Source of the DNA: Lentilitoribacter sp. Alg239-R112
GTDB taxonomy: Bacteria > Pseudomonadota > Alphaproteobacteria > Rhizobiales > Rhizobiaceae
Direction of reading: 5' to 3'
DNA: 64,000 nt
Assembly (NCBI RefSeq): GCF_900537175.1
Contig: NZ_LS999833.1
Coordinates: forward strand, 1,426,001-1,490,000
Shown here piece after piece: positions 45,270 to 54,925 of the stretch (position 1 is its first letter; every line of letters begins with the position of its first letter). The position numbers were made by a program, and so were the translations under genes. The notes beneath the pieces were generated by a model. It was not told the DNA's origin. It saw only the letters and a list, made by a program, of their open reading frames with translations, and ran no database searches.

Positions 45270-48200
45270 TTGAAGCACTTCAGGCAATAATTTCTCGCCC
45301 AAAAACAGTTCTAACGCTGATGGTCGTTTTGGTTATCGCAGGCGTTATGACGTATATAAATGTGCCAAAAGAGGCAAACCCTGACATCGATGTTCCGGTT
45401 TATTTTGTAACCGTATCACAGCAGGGTATCTCACCACGCGATGCTGAACGATTGCTTGTCCGACCGCTCGAAACACAGTTGCGCGGATTGGACGGTCTTA
45501 AAGAGATTACGACTGTTTCAAACGAAGGACTTGCATTAGCAGTCTTGGAATTTACTATTGATTCAGACAAAGACCTCGTGCTTGCGGCCATTCGAGATAA
45601 AGTTGACAAAGCAAAGGCCGAGTTCCCTGCAGAAGCCGATGAACCGAACATTGCGGAAACAAATTTTGCACTTGAACCGACAATTATTGTAACACTTTCA
45701 GGTCAAGTTCCTGAACGAACTTTAACCAGCTTTGCCAACCGCTTATCTGATGAAATTGAATCAATTTCAACAGTGCGTGAAGCGACACTAAATGGCGATC
45801 GGGACGAAGTTCTAGAGGTTATCTTAGATCTGACAAAACTTGAATCTTATAACATTACCCAAATTGAACTTATCAATGCAGTAAGTAGTAACAACCAACT
45901 TGTGCCTGCTGGATTTATCGATGATGGACAAGGTAGATTTAACGTTAAAGTTCCCGGACTTTTAGAAAATGCACAAGACGTGTACTCCATACCGATCAAA
46001 CAAAATGGTGAGGGTGTCGTCACACTTGGTGATGTTGCAGAAATTCGCCCAACTTACAAAGAAGCATCGAGTTATACTCGTGTGAACGGCGAGCCTGCCA
46101 TATCTATATCCGTTGTTAAGCGGATCGGTACGAACATTATTGCAAACAACGAAACAGTTCGCGAAGTCGTAAACGAATTTACGAAGGATTGGCCTCAGAC
46201 AATTAAAGTCAGTTTTTTGATCGATCAGTCAAGTTTCATTTTTGAGGTTCTGGGTTCACTACAATCATCTATCATGACGGCAATTGTTCTCGTGATGATC
46301 TGCGTTGTGTGGGCGTTAGGTATTCGCTCCGGACTTCTCGTCGGTCTGGCTATCCCAGGCTCATTCATGGTCGCATTCCTGATCGTTGGCTCACTGGGCA
46401 TGACCGTGAATATGATGGTGATGTTCGGTATGGTGATCACCGTTGGTATGCTTGTTGATGGTGCCATTGTGGTGACCGAATATGCCGATCGGAAGATAAC
46501 CGAGGGCATGGAAGCCGGCGAAGCCTACAAGCGTTCTGCACGATTGATGTTTTGGCCGGTGGTATCATCTACGGCTACGACACTTGCAGCGTTCCTGCCG
46601 CTTCTTCTATGGCCAGGCGTACCCGGCGAGTTCATGAGCTATCTGCCGCGTATGGTTATTATTGTACTGTCAGCTTCTTTACTTACAGCACTCGTATTCC
46701 TGCCTGTAACAGGGACTTTGTTCGCTAAGGTTTCCGTGCTCATCGCAAAGTTTGCAAAGTATATTGTATCCCTGCTGGCTGCAGGACTCGTCGGCGCAGG
46801 ATTGTGGCTATCCCCTAATCTCAACGAATTTCCAGTCGAAATGAAGGCTGGCGTGGTAGCTGTTGCTGCAATTTTTGTTGCCGTATTCTCTGCATTCATT
46901 TTCACATTGGTATCAGGTCGTAAACGCGATGAAGAGGTTATCGATGGAAATGCTCGAATGTTATCTGCGGAAGCTGAACTCGATATCAAAAAGCTTACGG
47001 GCTTTACAGGAGTGTACTCTCGTTTTCTAAGTATGTTCATTGGTAACATTTTTGGAAATATCGTCGTTCTTGTTGCCGTTATAGCAATGACTGTATTTTC
47101 CTTTTCCTATTTTGGAGCAAATAACAAAGGTGTTGAATTCTTCGTGGATGAAGAGCCTGATGTCGCTATCGTATTGGTTTCAGTGCGTGGCAACAGATCA
47201 GCTGCAGAAATTCGTGATCTTGTGACCGAGGTCGATGAACGTATTCTGGCAATTCCGGGTATTGAAAATTCAGTTATGAATGCCAGTGCGGGCTCAGGCG
47301 GTGCAGACAATCCAATTGGTGGCGTTCAAGATAAACCCGCTGATACCGTGGGTGAAATTACGATCGAACTTGCTGACTTCTGTTGCAGACGTGTAGCTGC
47401 TGATATTTTTGATGATATCCGTCAACAGACGGCCAACATTGCCGGTATCCGCGTCGAGGTAAAGAAAATCGAAGGTGGGCCGCCCACCGGTAAAGATGTC
47501 CGTTTGGAGATCAAATCCACCAATTACGAAACAATGATAGCAACTGTTTCTAAAGTCCGTCAGCATTTTGACAGCCTTGAATTACTTGCGGACCAGGAAG
47601 ATGGTCGCCCTTTGCCTGGTATCGAATGGCAACTTGATGTTGATCGTGTGCAAGCGGGCAGATATCAAACCTCAATTACCGAAGTCGGGTCAATGGTACA
47701 ACTCGTGACCAACGGCGTGATGATCGGTAAATACCGTCCTGATAATTCGCAAGACGAGGTTGAAATACGAGTTCGGCTGCCAAAAGATCAGCGAACACTC
47801 GATCAGTTTGACCAAATTAGAATAAATACTCCAAACGGTCAGGTGCCTGTTTCAAACTTTGTAACTCGTGAACCAGTCGCAAAAGTCTCGTCAATTGTCC
47901 GTAGAGATGGCCTCTACGCAATGGATATTAAGGCGAGCCTAGCAACTGGTGCCCAATTTGATGGCCGAGATGCGACGCCAGATGATGCAGTTGGCGTTAT
48001 TCAAGAGTGGCTTGATACTCAAGAATGGCCGGATAGTGTCTTTATAAAGTTCCGTGGTGCGGATGAAGAGCAGAAGGAATCTGAAACATTCCTTGCTAAC
48101 GCTGCGATGGGTGCATTGTTTATGATGTTCATCATCCTTCTGACCCAGTTTAACTCATTCTACCAGACAATTATTACGCTTTCGACAGTGATTTTGGCTG

Positions 48201-48775
48201 TCTCAGGTGTATTGATCGGTATGGTGTTAACGGGGCAGAAATTCTCGATCATCATGACAGGTACGGGCGTAATTGCGCTCGCCGGTATTGTGGTGAACAA
48301 TGCGATTGTTTTGATCGATACGTTCAACCGTATGAGAGAAGATGGTGTGACCGATATTCGTCAGGCCGTTATTAAGACAGCCGCACAACGTTTGCGCCCT
48401 ATCCTACTGACAACTGGAACAACCATTTTGGGCCTTATTCCAATGGCGCTTCAGATCAACTTTAACTTCTTTACGCAAACGACGTCAGTGGGAGGCATCA
48501 CTTCAATCTGGTGGGTACAGCTCTCAACCGCTATTATCTCAGGACTTGCTTACTCAACGGTTTTAACTCTTGTGATGATACCCACTCTTCTAGCTTTGCC
48601 AAACAACATAATGGGCACAGCTGCGTGGCTCCGTTTTGACATTAAATCGATTTTTAGAAGAAAGAAGAAGGATACGCTGGGTGACGATGAGATTACCGAT
48701 CAAGACGAGATCGATAACAACAAAGGTCCAGCGAATGAGAATAATCAAGAAACGGTTCGTGAGGCTGCCGAGTAG
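45266..48775 (+). CDS. RND efflux permease, extended
   Basis: A 1169-residue proton-driven inner-membrane pump, about 120 residues longer than the common 1030-1050. Helix 4 has the proton-relay region MLVDGAIVVTEY, with one Asp retained and the second replaced by Gly, and helix 10 has GIVVNNAIVLID. Between helices 6 and 7 the sequence contains two extra hydrophobic segments (~497-515 and ~526-549), where other pumps have only a short amphipathic loop. The last ~50 residues form a polar, acidic cytoplasmic tail. Substrates are unknown. The PadR-adaptor-permease order is a complete locally regulated unit. Confidence 0.92.
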   Translation: MIEALQAIISRPKTVLTLMVVLVIAGVMTYINVPKEANPDIDVPVYFVTVSQQGISPRDAERLLVRPLETQLRGLDGLKEITTVSNEGLALAVLEFTIDSDKDLVLAAIRDKVDKAKAEFPAEADEPNIAETNFALEPTIIVTLSGQVPERTLTSFANRLSDEIESISTVREATLNGDRDEVLEVILDLTKLESYNITQIELINAVSSNNQLVPAGFIDDGQGRFNVKVPGLLENAQDVYSIPIKQNGEGVVTLGDVAEIRPTYKEASSYTRVNGEPAISISVVKRIGTNIIANNETVREVVNEFTKDWPQTIKVSFLIDQSSFIFEVLGSLQSSIMTAIVLVMICVVWALGIRSGLLVGLAIPGSFMVAFLIVGSLGMTVNMMVMFGMVITVGMLVDGAIVVTEYADRKITEGMEAGEAYKRSARLMFWPVVSSTATTLAAFLPLLLWPGVPGEFMSYLPRMVIIVLSASLLTALVFLPVTGTLFAKVSVLIAKFAKYIVSLLAAGLVGAGLWLSPNLNEFPVEMKAGVVAVAAIFVAVFSAFIFTLVSGRKRDEEVIDGNARMLSAEAELDIKKLTGFTGVYSRFLSMFIGNIFGNIVVLVAVIAMTVFSFSYFGANNKGVEFFVDEEPDVAIVLVSVRGNRSAAEIRDLVTEVDERILAIPGIENSVMNASAGSGGADNPIGGVQDKPADTVGEITIELADFCCRRVAADIFDDIRQQTANIAGIRVEVKKIEGGPPTGKDVRLEIKSTNYETMIATVSKVRQHFDSLELLADQEDGRPLPGIEWQLDVDRVQAGRYQTSITEVGSMVQLVTNGVMIGKYRPDNSQDEVEIRVRLPKDQRTLDQFDQIRINTPNGQVPVSNFVTREPVAKVSSIVRRDGLYAMDIKASLATGAQFDGRDATPDDAVGVIQEWLDTQEWPDSVFIKFRGADEEQKESETFLANAAMGALFMMFIILLTQFNSFYQTIITLSTVILAVSGVLIGMVLTGQKFSIIMTGTGVIALAGIVVNNAIVLIDTFNRMREDGVTDIRQAVIKTAAQRLRPILLTTGTTILGLIPMALQINFNFFTQTTSVGGITSIWWVQLSTAIISGLAYSTVLTLVMIPTLLALPNNIMGTAAWLRFDIKSIFRRKKKDTLGDDEITDQDEIDNNKGPANENNQETVREAAE

Positions 48776-48807
48776 CTCCAAGCGAAACTAAACTCCAGTC
48801 AACTCAG

Positions 48808-48841
48808 GCGGCATTGATTAAAATTCAATGCCGCTTTTTTT
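48808..48841 (+). terminator. rho-independent terminator of the RND operon
   Basis: GCGGCATTGA pairs perfectly with TCAATGCCGC around a seven-base loop, followed by seven T. It abuts the pssA stop. Confidence 0.92.
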
Positions 48842-49697
48842 ACTTCTTCTTTTTAGGAGATCTTCGTTGATCCAACGATGCATCTTCATCCAGTTGCGGC
48901 GAGCGCGCTCCATATCTTTTAGACCAAACATAAGCACCAAATGGTAATGAGAGCAAATAAGCCAGCGTTGTTAGTGTCAGCGTCTGCCAAGTAAAGCTGG
49001 CAAGAAGCCAAACATATAAAACAGCAACCAGAATGATCGGCAAAAATCGATCACGACGGATACTTTGCCCCATATCCTTACCAGAAAACACAGGAACACG
49101 ACTAATAAGCAAAAAGGCAATGACCATAGTATAAAGCGAAGCAATAACAGCAAAGGTCATGCTGGCTTCAATACCCAGAAATCCTAAATAGAGCGGTAGC
49201 AGTACAAGCAGCGCCCCCAGCGGCGCGGGAACACCTAAAAAGAAAGCATCCTCCCAAACTTGTCGCTCCTCTCGCTCAAGCATCACATTAAAACGAGCCA
49301 AGCGTAACACATTTGAAATTGCGTAAAGCAGGGCCGCAACCCAGCCAATTGATGGCGCAATATGCAATAGATAGGCGTGTAGAACTAGCGCCGGTACAAC
49401 GCCAAAATTAATGGCATCTGCCAATGAATCCAGCTGGGCGCCAAAATTAGTTTGGGCCTTTAGTAAACGCGCGGCGCGACCATCGAGTCCGTCGAGAAAT
49501 GCCGCGACAAGCACCATCATAACGGCCATTTCAAAGCGCCCCTCATAGGCAAGGCGAACACCTGTTAAGCCTGCGCATATTGCAAGTACTGTAATCACAT
49601 TTGGGATTAATAGACGACGTGGAATCTCACGTAAACGAGGACCTCTATCCGAGTTATCGCCACCATTCACATCTTCAGACGAATTTGTAGGCTCCAT
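48840..49697 (-). CDS. pssA: CDP-diacylglycerol--serine O-phosphatidyltransferase
   Basis: A 285-residue membrane enzyme making phosphatidylserine. The CDP-alcohol phosphotransferase motif is seen as DGLDGRAARLL followed by FGAQLDSLAD, with the essential Asp residues in place. About eight hydrophobic segments follow. This is the type II (Bacillus/rhizobial) enzyme. It lies 11 bases after psd on the same strand, and the two make phosphatidylethanolamine. Confidence 0.95.
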   Translation of the reverse strand: MEPTNSSEDVNGGDNSDRGPRLREIPRRLLIPNVITVLAICAGLTGVRLAYEGRFEMAVMMVLVAAFLDGLDGRAARLLKAQTNFGAQLDSLADAINFGVVPALVLHAYLLHIAPSIGWVAALLYAISNVLRLARFNVMLEREERQVWEDAFFLGVPAPLGALLVLLPLYLGFLGIEASMTFAVIASLYTMVIAFLLISRVPVFSGKDMGQSIRRDRFLPIILVAVLYVWLLASFTWQTLTLTTLAYLLSLPFGAYVWSKRYGARSPQLDEDASLDQRRSPKKKK

Positions 49698-49708
49698 AAA
49701 TTCTCCTA

Positions 49709-50407
49709 TTAGTCACGCCTGCTAGAAACGGGGGCACCTTTGGTACCAAACTCAGCAAGAACAGTTTCCCCAGCAATGGCTGATTGACCAATTGAGACAA
49801 GTGGTCTTGCGTCCAGCGGTAGGAATACATCCAACCTGGAACCAAAACGAATAAGTCCAAATCGTTCACCTGCATTCAAATGATCATTTTCCTTAGACCA
49901 ACACATGATCCGCCTCGCAACCAATCCTGCGATCTGAACAACGCCGATTTCTCCATGATCTGTCTTGATAACCATACCGTTACGCTCGTTCTCCGAACTG
50001 GCTTTATCTAACTCAGCATTCAAGAAGCTGCCAGCTTTATAGCTTATAGAACGAATTTCACCCGTCATCGGTGCTCGGTTCACATGGCAATTAAATATAT
50101 TCATGAAAACTGAGATACGCCACATCTCGTCATCGCCAAGCTCTAGTTCGGAAGGTGGAATCATTTTCATAACCGACGATACACGTCCGTCCGCTGGGCT
50201 GATTGCCCAATCTTTTTCAATAGGGGTTACCCGTTCAGGGTCACGAAAAAAATATGCACACCAAGCGGTCAGAACCATACCAACCCAAAAAAGCGGCGAG
50301 AACAACCACCCAAGAACGACCGATATTCCGAAGAATAGGCCGATAAATTTATAACCTTCTGGATGAATTGGCACAAAGGAATTGCGTATACTATCAACGA
50401 TGCTCAT
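49709..50407 (-). CDS. psd: phosphatidylserine decarboxylase proenzyme
   Basis: A 232-residue, short-type decarboxylase. The self-cleavage site is FGSR near the C-terminus ([12 protein letters not shown]), where the Ser becomes the pyruvoyl group. The N-terminus is hydrophobic and membrane-associated. ATG 50407 gives the family length; a TTG at 50419 is less likely. It is part of the conserved psd-pssA pair downstream of an Atm1-like exporter. Confidence 0.94.
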   Translation of the reverse strand: MSIVDSIRNSFVPIHPEGYKFIGLFFGISVVLGWLFSPLFWVGMVLTAWCAYFFRDPERVTPIEKDWAISPADGRVSSVMKMIPPSELELGDDEMWRISVFMNIFNCHVNRAPMTGEIRSISYKAGSFLNAELDKASSENERNGMVIKTDHGEIGVVQIAGLVARRIMCWSKENDHLNAGERFGLIRFGSRLDVFLPLDARPLVSIGQSAIAGETVLAEFGTKGAPVSSRRD

Positions 50408-50498
50408 TTTGACCTTCAAAATTATTAAGTTACGCTATTGCTAACGGCAAATTTGCGCCGATGCAATTGAGAAGCAACTTCGCAGAACAAAATTCAGC

Positions 50499-52385
50499 TT
50501 ATTCTGAAACAGGATCGGTCTTTTTTCGCTTTATGATGCCAAGTTCATCGCTTTCGTGCACCCGTTTGAGGTTCTCTTCCGCCTCTGTAGCTTCGCGCTG
50601 ACGATCCCACATAGATGCGTACAATCCATTTTGGCTTAATAAATTTGAATGTTTGCCACGTTCGGCTATCAAACCATCCTTTAGAACGATAATCTCATCA
50701 GAGTTGATCACAGTAGAAAGTCTATGCGCGATGACCAACGTTGTTCGCCCTTTGGACACAAAATCTAGCGATGCCTGAATTTCCTGTTCCGTCGCCGTAT
50801 CAAGCGCAGATGTCGCCTCATCAAGAATGAGAATTGGTGGTGCCTTCAAGATCGTACGTGCAATTGCGACACGTTGTTTTTCTCCGCCTGAGAGTTTTAA
50901 TCCACGCTCACCGACCATAGATTTGTAACCATCTGGCAGCGATTTTATGAAACTGCCGATTTGAGCCATTTCTGCGGCTTCCGCCACTTCTTCTTTTGAT
51001 GCGCTTACGCGTCCATAGGCGATATTATATTCAATCGTGTCATTAAAAAGCACCGTATCTTGCGGCACCATCCCTATAACTTTACGCAAACTTTTTTGTT
51101 TCACATCACAAACATTCTGGCCATCAATGCTAACAGTTCCCTTCTGCACATCATAAAATCTAAATAGAAGGCGCGAAAGCGTGGATTTCCCGGCACCAGA
51201 GGGCCCAACAATCGCGACGGTCTTTCCTGCAGGCACATCAAAGGAAATACCTTTTAGTATGGGACGATTTTGATCATAGGCAAAATGAACATCCGAAAAT
51301 CTGATCGCCCCATCCTTGATATCCAAATCAAAAGCATCAGCTGAATCCTTGATTTCTGCCTCGACATCCAAAAGATCAAACATCTGCTCAATATCGGTAA
51401 GGGCTTGCCGAATTTCGCGATACACAAACCCAATAAAATTTAAGGGTATGGATAACTGCATCAGCATCACATTAATCAACACAAAGTCTCCAATAGAATG
51501 CTGACCTTGCCCCACGGCTATTGCAGACATGACCATCATAATAGTCATGCCAATGCCAAATATGGTTCCCTGCCCCATATTCAACCATCCAAGCGACGTC
51601 CAAACCTGCGTGGCAGATTTCTCATAATCTTTCATAGAAACATCAAACCGCTTGGCTTCCATGTCCTCATTGCCAAAATATTTAACCGTTTCAAAGTTTA
51701 AGAGGGAATCAATCGCTTTTGTGTTGGCTTCTGTATCAGAATGATTCATGTCTTTGCGTATTTGAATACGCCAATCACTGGCCCTGACTGTAAACCAGAT
51801 GTAGAGCCAAATCGTAAGCGCTGCGACCGTGACATAAGACAACCCATAGGCAAAAAGGAAGATAACTGCAGTGAGCGCAAACTCCAAAACTGTCGGAGCT
51901 AAATTCAAAATGGTGAACCGAACCAGCGTCTCAATGCCTTTGGTGCCACGTTCAATGATACGAGACAGACCTCCGGTTCTGCGTTCCAGATGAAACCGTA
52001 ACGAAAGCTGGTGCATGTGGATGAAAGTTTTAAAAGCCAACTGGCGCACGGCATATTGCCCGACGCGAGCAAATAAGGCGTCTCGCAACTGATTAAAACC
52101 CCATTGGACAAGGCGCGCAGTATTATAAGCAATCACAAGCATAACTGGCGCCAACAGCATCTCTGGCAAATAGCTCGAATCAAGTTGGCCATTGAGTGCG
52201 TCAGTCGCCCATTTAAAAAAGAATGGAACAGAAAGCAGTATTAGTTTTGAAATGAGCAAAAAGCCCATAGCTAAAGCTACACGCCGCTTCAAATCAGGGC
52301 GCTCAGATGGCCACATGTAAGGCCAGAGATTTTTCAAAGACTGATATGGATTTCCACTCTCAGCCGAAACTGTTTTCTCACTCAT
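50499..52385 (-). CDS. ABC exporter, Atm1/HMT1 type (glutathione- or metal-linked)
   Basis: A 628-residue half-transporter with six membrane helices (~40-340) and an ATPase domain with Walker A GPSGAGKST, signature LSGGEKQRV and Walker B ILILDEATSAL. The transmembrane part (KWATDAL, FNQLRDALFARVGQ and GAIEERGTK-type region) matches Atm1/ABCB7/HMT1, which exports glutathione-bound sulfur or heavy-metal complexes. An ArsR-family regulator with clustered cysteines lies 16 bases upstream on the same strand, supporting a metal role. Whether the cargo is metal-glutathione or an iron-sulfur precursor cannot be told. Confidence 0.9.
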   Translation of the reverse strand: MSEKTVSAESGNPYQSLKNLWPYMWPSERPDLKRRVALAMGFLLISKLILLSVPFFFKWATDALNGQLDSSYLPEMLLAPVMLVIAYNTARLVQWGFNQLRDALFARVGQYAVRQLAFKTFIHMHQLSLRFHLERRTGGLSRIIERGTKGIETLVRFTILNLAPTVLEFALTAVIFLFAYGLSYVTVAALTIWLYIWFTVRASDWRIQIRKDMNHSDTEANTKAIDSLLNFETVKYFGNEDMEAKRFDVSMKDYEKSATQVWTSLGWLNMGQGTIFGIGMTIMMVMSAIAVGQGQHSIGDFVLINVMLMQLSIPLNFIGFVYREIRQALTDIEQMFDLLDVEAEIKDSADAFDLDIKDGAIRFSDVHFAYDQNRPILKGISFDVPAGKTVAIVGPSGAGKSTLSRLLFRFYDVQKGTVSIDGQNVCDVKQKSLRKVIGMVPQDTVLFNDTIEYNIAYGRVSASKEEVAEAAEMAQIGSFIKSLPDGYKSMVGERGLKLSGGEKQRVAIARTILKAPPILILDEATSALDTATEQEIQASLDFVSKGRTTLVIAHRLSTVINSDEIIVLKDGLIAERGKHSNLLSQNGLYASMWDRQREATEAEENLKRVHESDELGIIKRKKTDPVSE

Positions 52386-52401
52386 TCAGTGTATTACCTA
52401 T

Positions 52402-52749
52402 CTACTTTTTGGTAACGTTTTTATCGGACGAAGGCATGATTTCACAGTTGCAACACTCATCGAACATGACGTTTAAACTGTCTGACAATTTTGCAAATTC
52501 TTCCCGGTTTATTTCATACCAAGACGATTGTTGTCGGGTTTGATATGTTACCAGACCAGCATTCAGAAGCGTCTTCAGATGTTGGGAAACTGTAGATTGT
52601 GCCAAATCAACACGTTCCACTAAGTTTTTCACACAACACGCATTTTCATGCACCAGATGACGAACAATTTTAAGCCGCACTGGATGAGCCAACGCAGAAA
52701 GGCGTTTTGCATCATTTTCGAATTTGCATGAAGTGTTTTTAGTATTCAT
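52402..52749 (-). CDS. ArsR/SmtB family metal-responsive regulator
   Basis: A 115-residue winged-helix repressor. The recognition region is LAQSTVSQHLKTLLNAGLV. Potential metal ligands are Cys8, Cys38-Cys39 (ACCVKNL) and Cys99, Cys100 and Cys102 at the C-terminus (CCNC). Such proteins release DNA on binding thiophilic metals. The start ATG (52749) has no ribosome site. A promoter with TTGACG, a 17-base spacer and TATCGA puts the transcript start within two or three bases of this ATG, suggesting a leaderless mRNA. A perfect inverted repeat overlies the -10 and start codon. It is co-directional with the Atm1-like gene. Confidence 0.9.
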   Translation of the reverse strand: MNTKNTSCKFENDAKRLSALAHPVRLKIVRHLVHENACCVKNLVERVDLAQSTVSQHLKTLLNAGLVTYQTRQQSSWYEINREEFAKLSDSLNVMFDECCNCEIMPSSDKNVTKK

Positions 52750-52777
52750 CGTTCATCGTCGATACACGATGAACGAT
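52748..52777 (-). promoter_or_regulatory. perfect 12-6-12 operator overlapping promoter and start codon
   Basis: ATCGTTCATCGT (52748-52759) and ACGATGAACGAT (52766-52777) are exact complements with a six-base spacer. The repeat covers the -10 (52759-52764) and the ATG of the ArsR gene. The -35 is at 52782-52787. Confidence 0.72.
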
Positions 52778-52816
52778 TGCGCGTCAAGTAACACATGAAA
52801 GCTATTCCATGCTTAA

Positions 52817-54778
52817 TTAATTTCCCTGAAGCCTCTTTTGGTGCAACTCTTCCGCGTTTTCTAAAGCTTCTTCTGGAACCATAAATATTTGGCCAGGTGC
52901 AATTTTATCCGGGTTTTGAATTTGCTCTTGGTTTGCCAGGTAAATTGTCGTGTACCGAACGCCGGCACCATAAGTACGGCGCGCAATCTGCCATAAAGTG
53001 TCCCCCTTACGAATAATAACTGATTGAGAGGCAGCAGGCGTTAACGTATCCTGTACAATAGTTTGCGGCTCATCCTTCGTCATAGTATCAGAACTAGCCA
53101 TAGCTGTTTCAGACTTTACCTTCACATTAGCTGCGTCATTTTTCATAGTTACTTCAGAACCCTCATCAGCGGTTTTCATACTTTCATCTGCATTGCCTTG
53201 CTTTGAATCAAGCGCATTTTCAGAACTACTTATGACGGGTCTATCCTGTTTATTCGTACCCTCAGATTTTTGGCTATCTGCAGCATTGCTAGCCATCTCT
53301 GTTTTCATCTTTGGTTTTTCGCCTGCGTTCGCTGCATTTTGCTCGCTATCTGAAGCTGCAACAGCTGCTGCTGACTGCGCCTCTGGACGGTTGAACGGAA
53401 CAACGGCTTGAAGTACAATCTCTTTTGTAGATTTATTTTCCAGTGCAGCAGCGATCATATGTTGACCAACGCTTAGTTCTTGCCGGGTTTCAATTAGAAA
53501 ACGCCCCTCCCCGTTGACATCAACAGCTCCAACTTCAGTGCCATCAACAAGAATACGAACCCTATTACCTTTAGTCGCAACACCTGCAACAAACAGCCTG
53601 TCACCCTCAACCTCAACAGCTTCAATTCGGACGACAAAGTTATTTTTCTGCTGGGATACTGTATTTTTTGGAGTTTCAGAGACGGTATTTTCTTCAGCAT
53701 TTTTTGAAACTACTTCTACAGCGTCTTTGGCAGTATTATCGACATCTTTAACGGCTTCTTTCACCACTGCAACGACAGTTTCAGCAGCATCAGTGGCGTT
53801 CTCCATCACCTCATCTTTAGCCATCTCCACCACTTTTGCAGCGGCGGCATCCTCAGTAGGAGCAGACGTTTCACTACTCACATCTGGTTCATTAGCGGCA
53901 ACCAGGTCTTTACTCTCTTCCGATTTCTCCATCACCTTTTCCGCAGTTGTTTCCAACTCAGAAGTCGCTGCATTTTCGATGTTTTTATCCAATGTTGGCT
54001 CAGAAACTGCCGTCTCAACGCTCTCGCTCTCGGACGCAGAGACTGTCGGCACTTCTTTTTCCGCTTCTATGGTTTTTTCAGCAGTTATTGTATTTGCAGC
54101 AACTTCAACTTTCTCAGATTCTTTTTCAGCTCCATCATTAGCGACCTGTAAAGGCGCTTCTGGTTGAGCAAGAATTCGGCTCGCCTTCCCTGGTTTTGTT
54201 ATCATAGCTAAGAGTTGACCACTGGCTTCTTCTGGCACGCTTACCACCGCAGTTTCTTCAGAAACCAAAGCATTACCATCTTCGTCTTCCACTTTCAGAG
54301 TAAGTTGATAGTCACCTGAATCTAGAGGTTGATCAAAAATGACGGCAAAGTCTCCAGTTGAACCTATTTTAACTTCATTGAGAACTTCGTCACCGTTCAT
54401 AACTTTTAAAGTCGTATTTGGTTCACCCTTACCAGCTATAACAGTTGAACCGTCTGGCTCAACTCGCAAAACATCAAATGTCGGCATCTTCCAATTCTTG
54501 ATTGGCTCGTCTGGAGCAGCATCGACAGTTTCCGCCTGGGAGCTTTCGCCGGCTTCATTACTTTCCGCGTCATCACCTACCTCTGGCTTCTCATCCTTAC
54601 TATCAATTTCAGAAACAGCAGAGGTTTCCTCCTTTGCCGTTTGTGAGGTCGTTGGATCATTAGCAACCTGAATAACTTGATCTTCTGGAGTGGAGTTCTC
54701 TAAGTAAACATAGGCCCCAATTCCGCCGACAACTATAATTCCCGCTAAAGTCGCCAAGATAGCCTTAATATCAAGCAT
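52817..54778 (-). CDS. LysM peptidoglycan-binding protein with long acidic linker
   Basis: A 653-residue protein. Residues ~7-26 are an N-terminal membrane helix (AILATLAGIIVVGGIGAYVY). Two Ig-like segments (~100-185, VLRVEPDGSTVIAGKGEP, and ~385-465, IEAVEVEGDRLFVAG) are separated by an Ala/Glu/Val/Ser-rich low-complexity region (~190-380). A second low-complexity stretch precedes a single C-terminal LysM domain (~595-645, VIRKGDTLWQIARRTYG). LysM binds peptidoglycan glycans, so it may tether the membrane to the wall. Homologues with this layout occur in Rhizobiales; the role is unknown. GGAG lies seven bases before ATG 54778. Confidence 0.85.
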   Translation of the reverse strand: MLDIKAILATLAGIIVVGGIGAYVYLENSTPEDQVIQVANDPTTSQTAKEETSAVSEIDSKDEKPEVGDDAESNEAGESSQAETVDAAPDEPIKNWKMPTFDVLRVEPDGSTVIAGKGEPNTTLKVMNGDEVLNEVKIGSTGDFAVIFDQPLDSGDYQLTLKVEDEDGNALVSEETAVVSVPEEASGQLLAMITKPGKASRILAQPEAPLQVANDGAEKESEKVEVAANTITAEKTIEAEKEVPTVSASESESVETAVSEPTLDKNIENAATSELETTAEKVMEKSEESKDLVAANEPDVSSETSAPTEDAAAAKVVEMAKDEVMENATDAAETVVAVVKEAVKDVDNTAKDAVEVVSKNAEENTVSETPKNTVSQQKNNFVVRIEAVEVEGDRLFVAGVATKGNRVRILVDGTEVGAVDVNGEGRFLIETRQELSVGQHMIAAALENKSTKEIVLQAVVPFNRPEAQSAAAVAASDSEQNAANAGEKPKMKTEMASNAADSQKSEGTNKQDRPVISSSENALDSKQGNADESMKTADEGSEVTMKNDAANVKVKSETAMASSDTMTKDEPQTIVQDTLTPAASQSVIIRKGDTLWQIARRTYGAGVRYTTIYLANQEQIQNPDKIAPGQIFMVPEEALENAEELHQKRLQGN

Positions 54779-54925
54779 TCAATTCTCCATACACCGAAAT
54801 AACTGCCATAATTGTTAGCCACTTTATCATGGTGACACAAGCTTGGGCATGGATACATCCACCCAGCACCGCATTTAGTATATAAATACGGCGGACTAGC
54901 AATAATTTGACTAAATATTTAGCCT

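Noticed and set aside
53514..54167. A 217-codon frame on the plus strand opposite the LysM protein gene
   Set aside because: It is Ser/Thr-rich throughout, has no recognisable motif or ribosome site, and is explained by the biased Ala/Glu codons of the real gene on the other strand.
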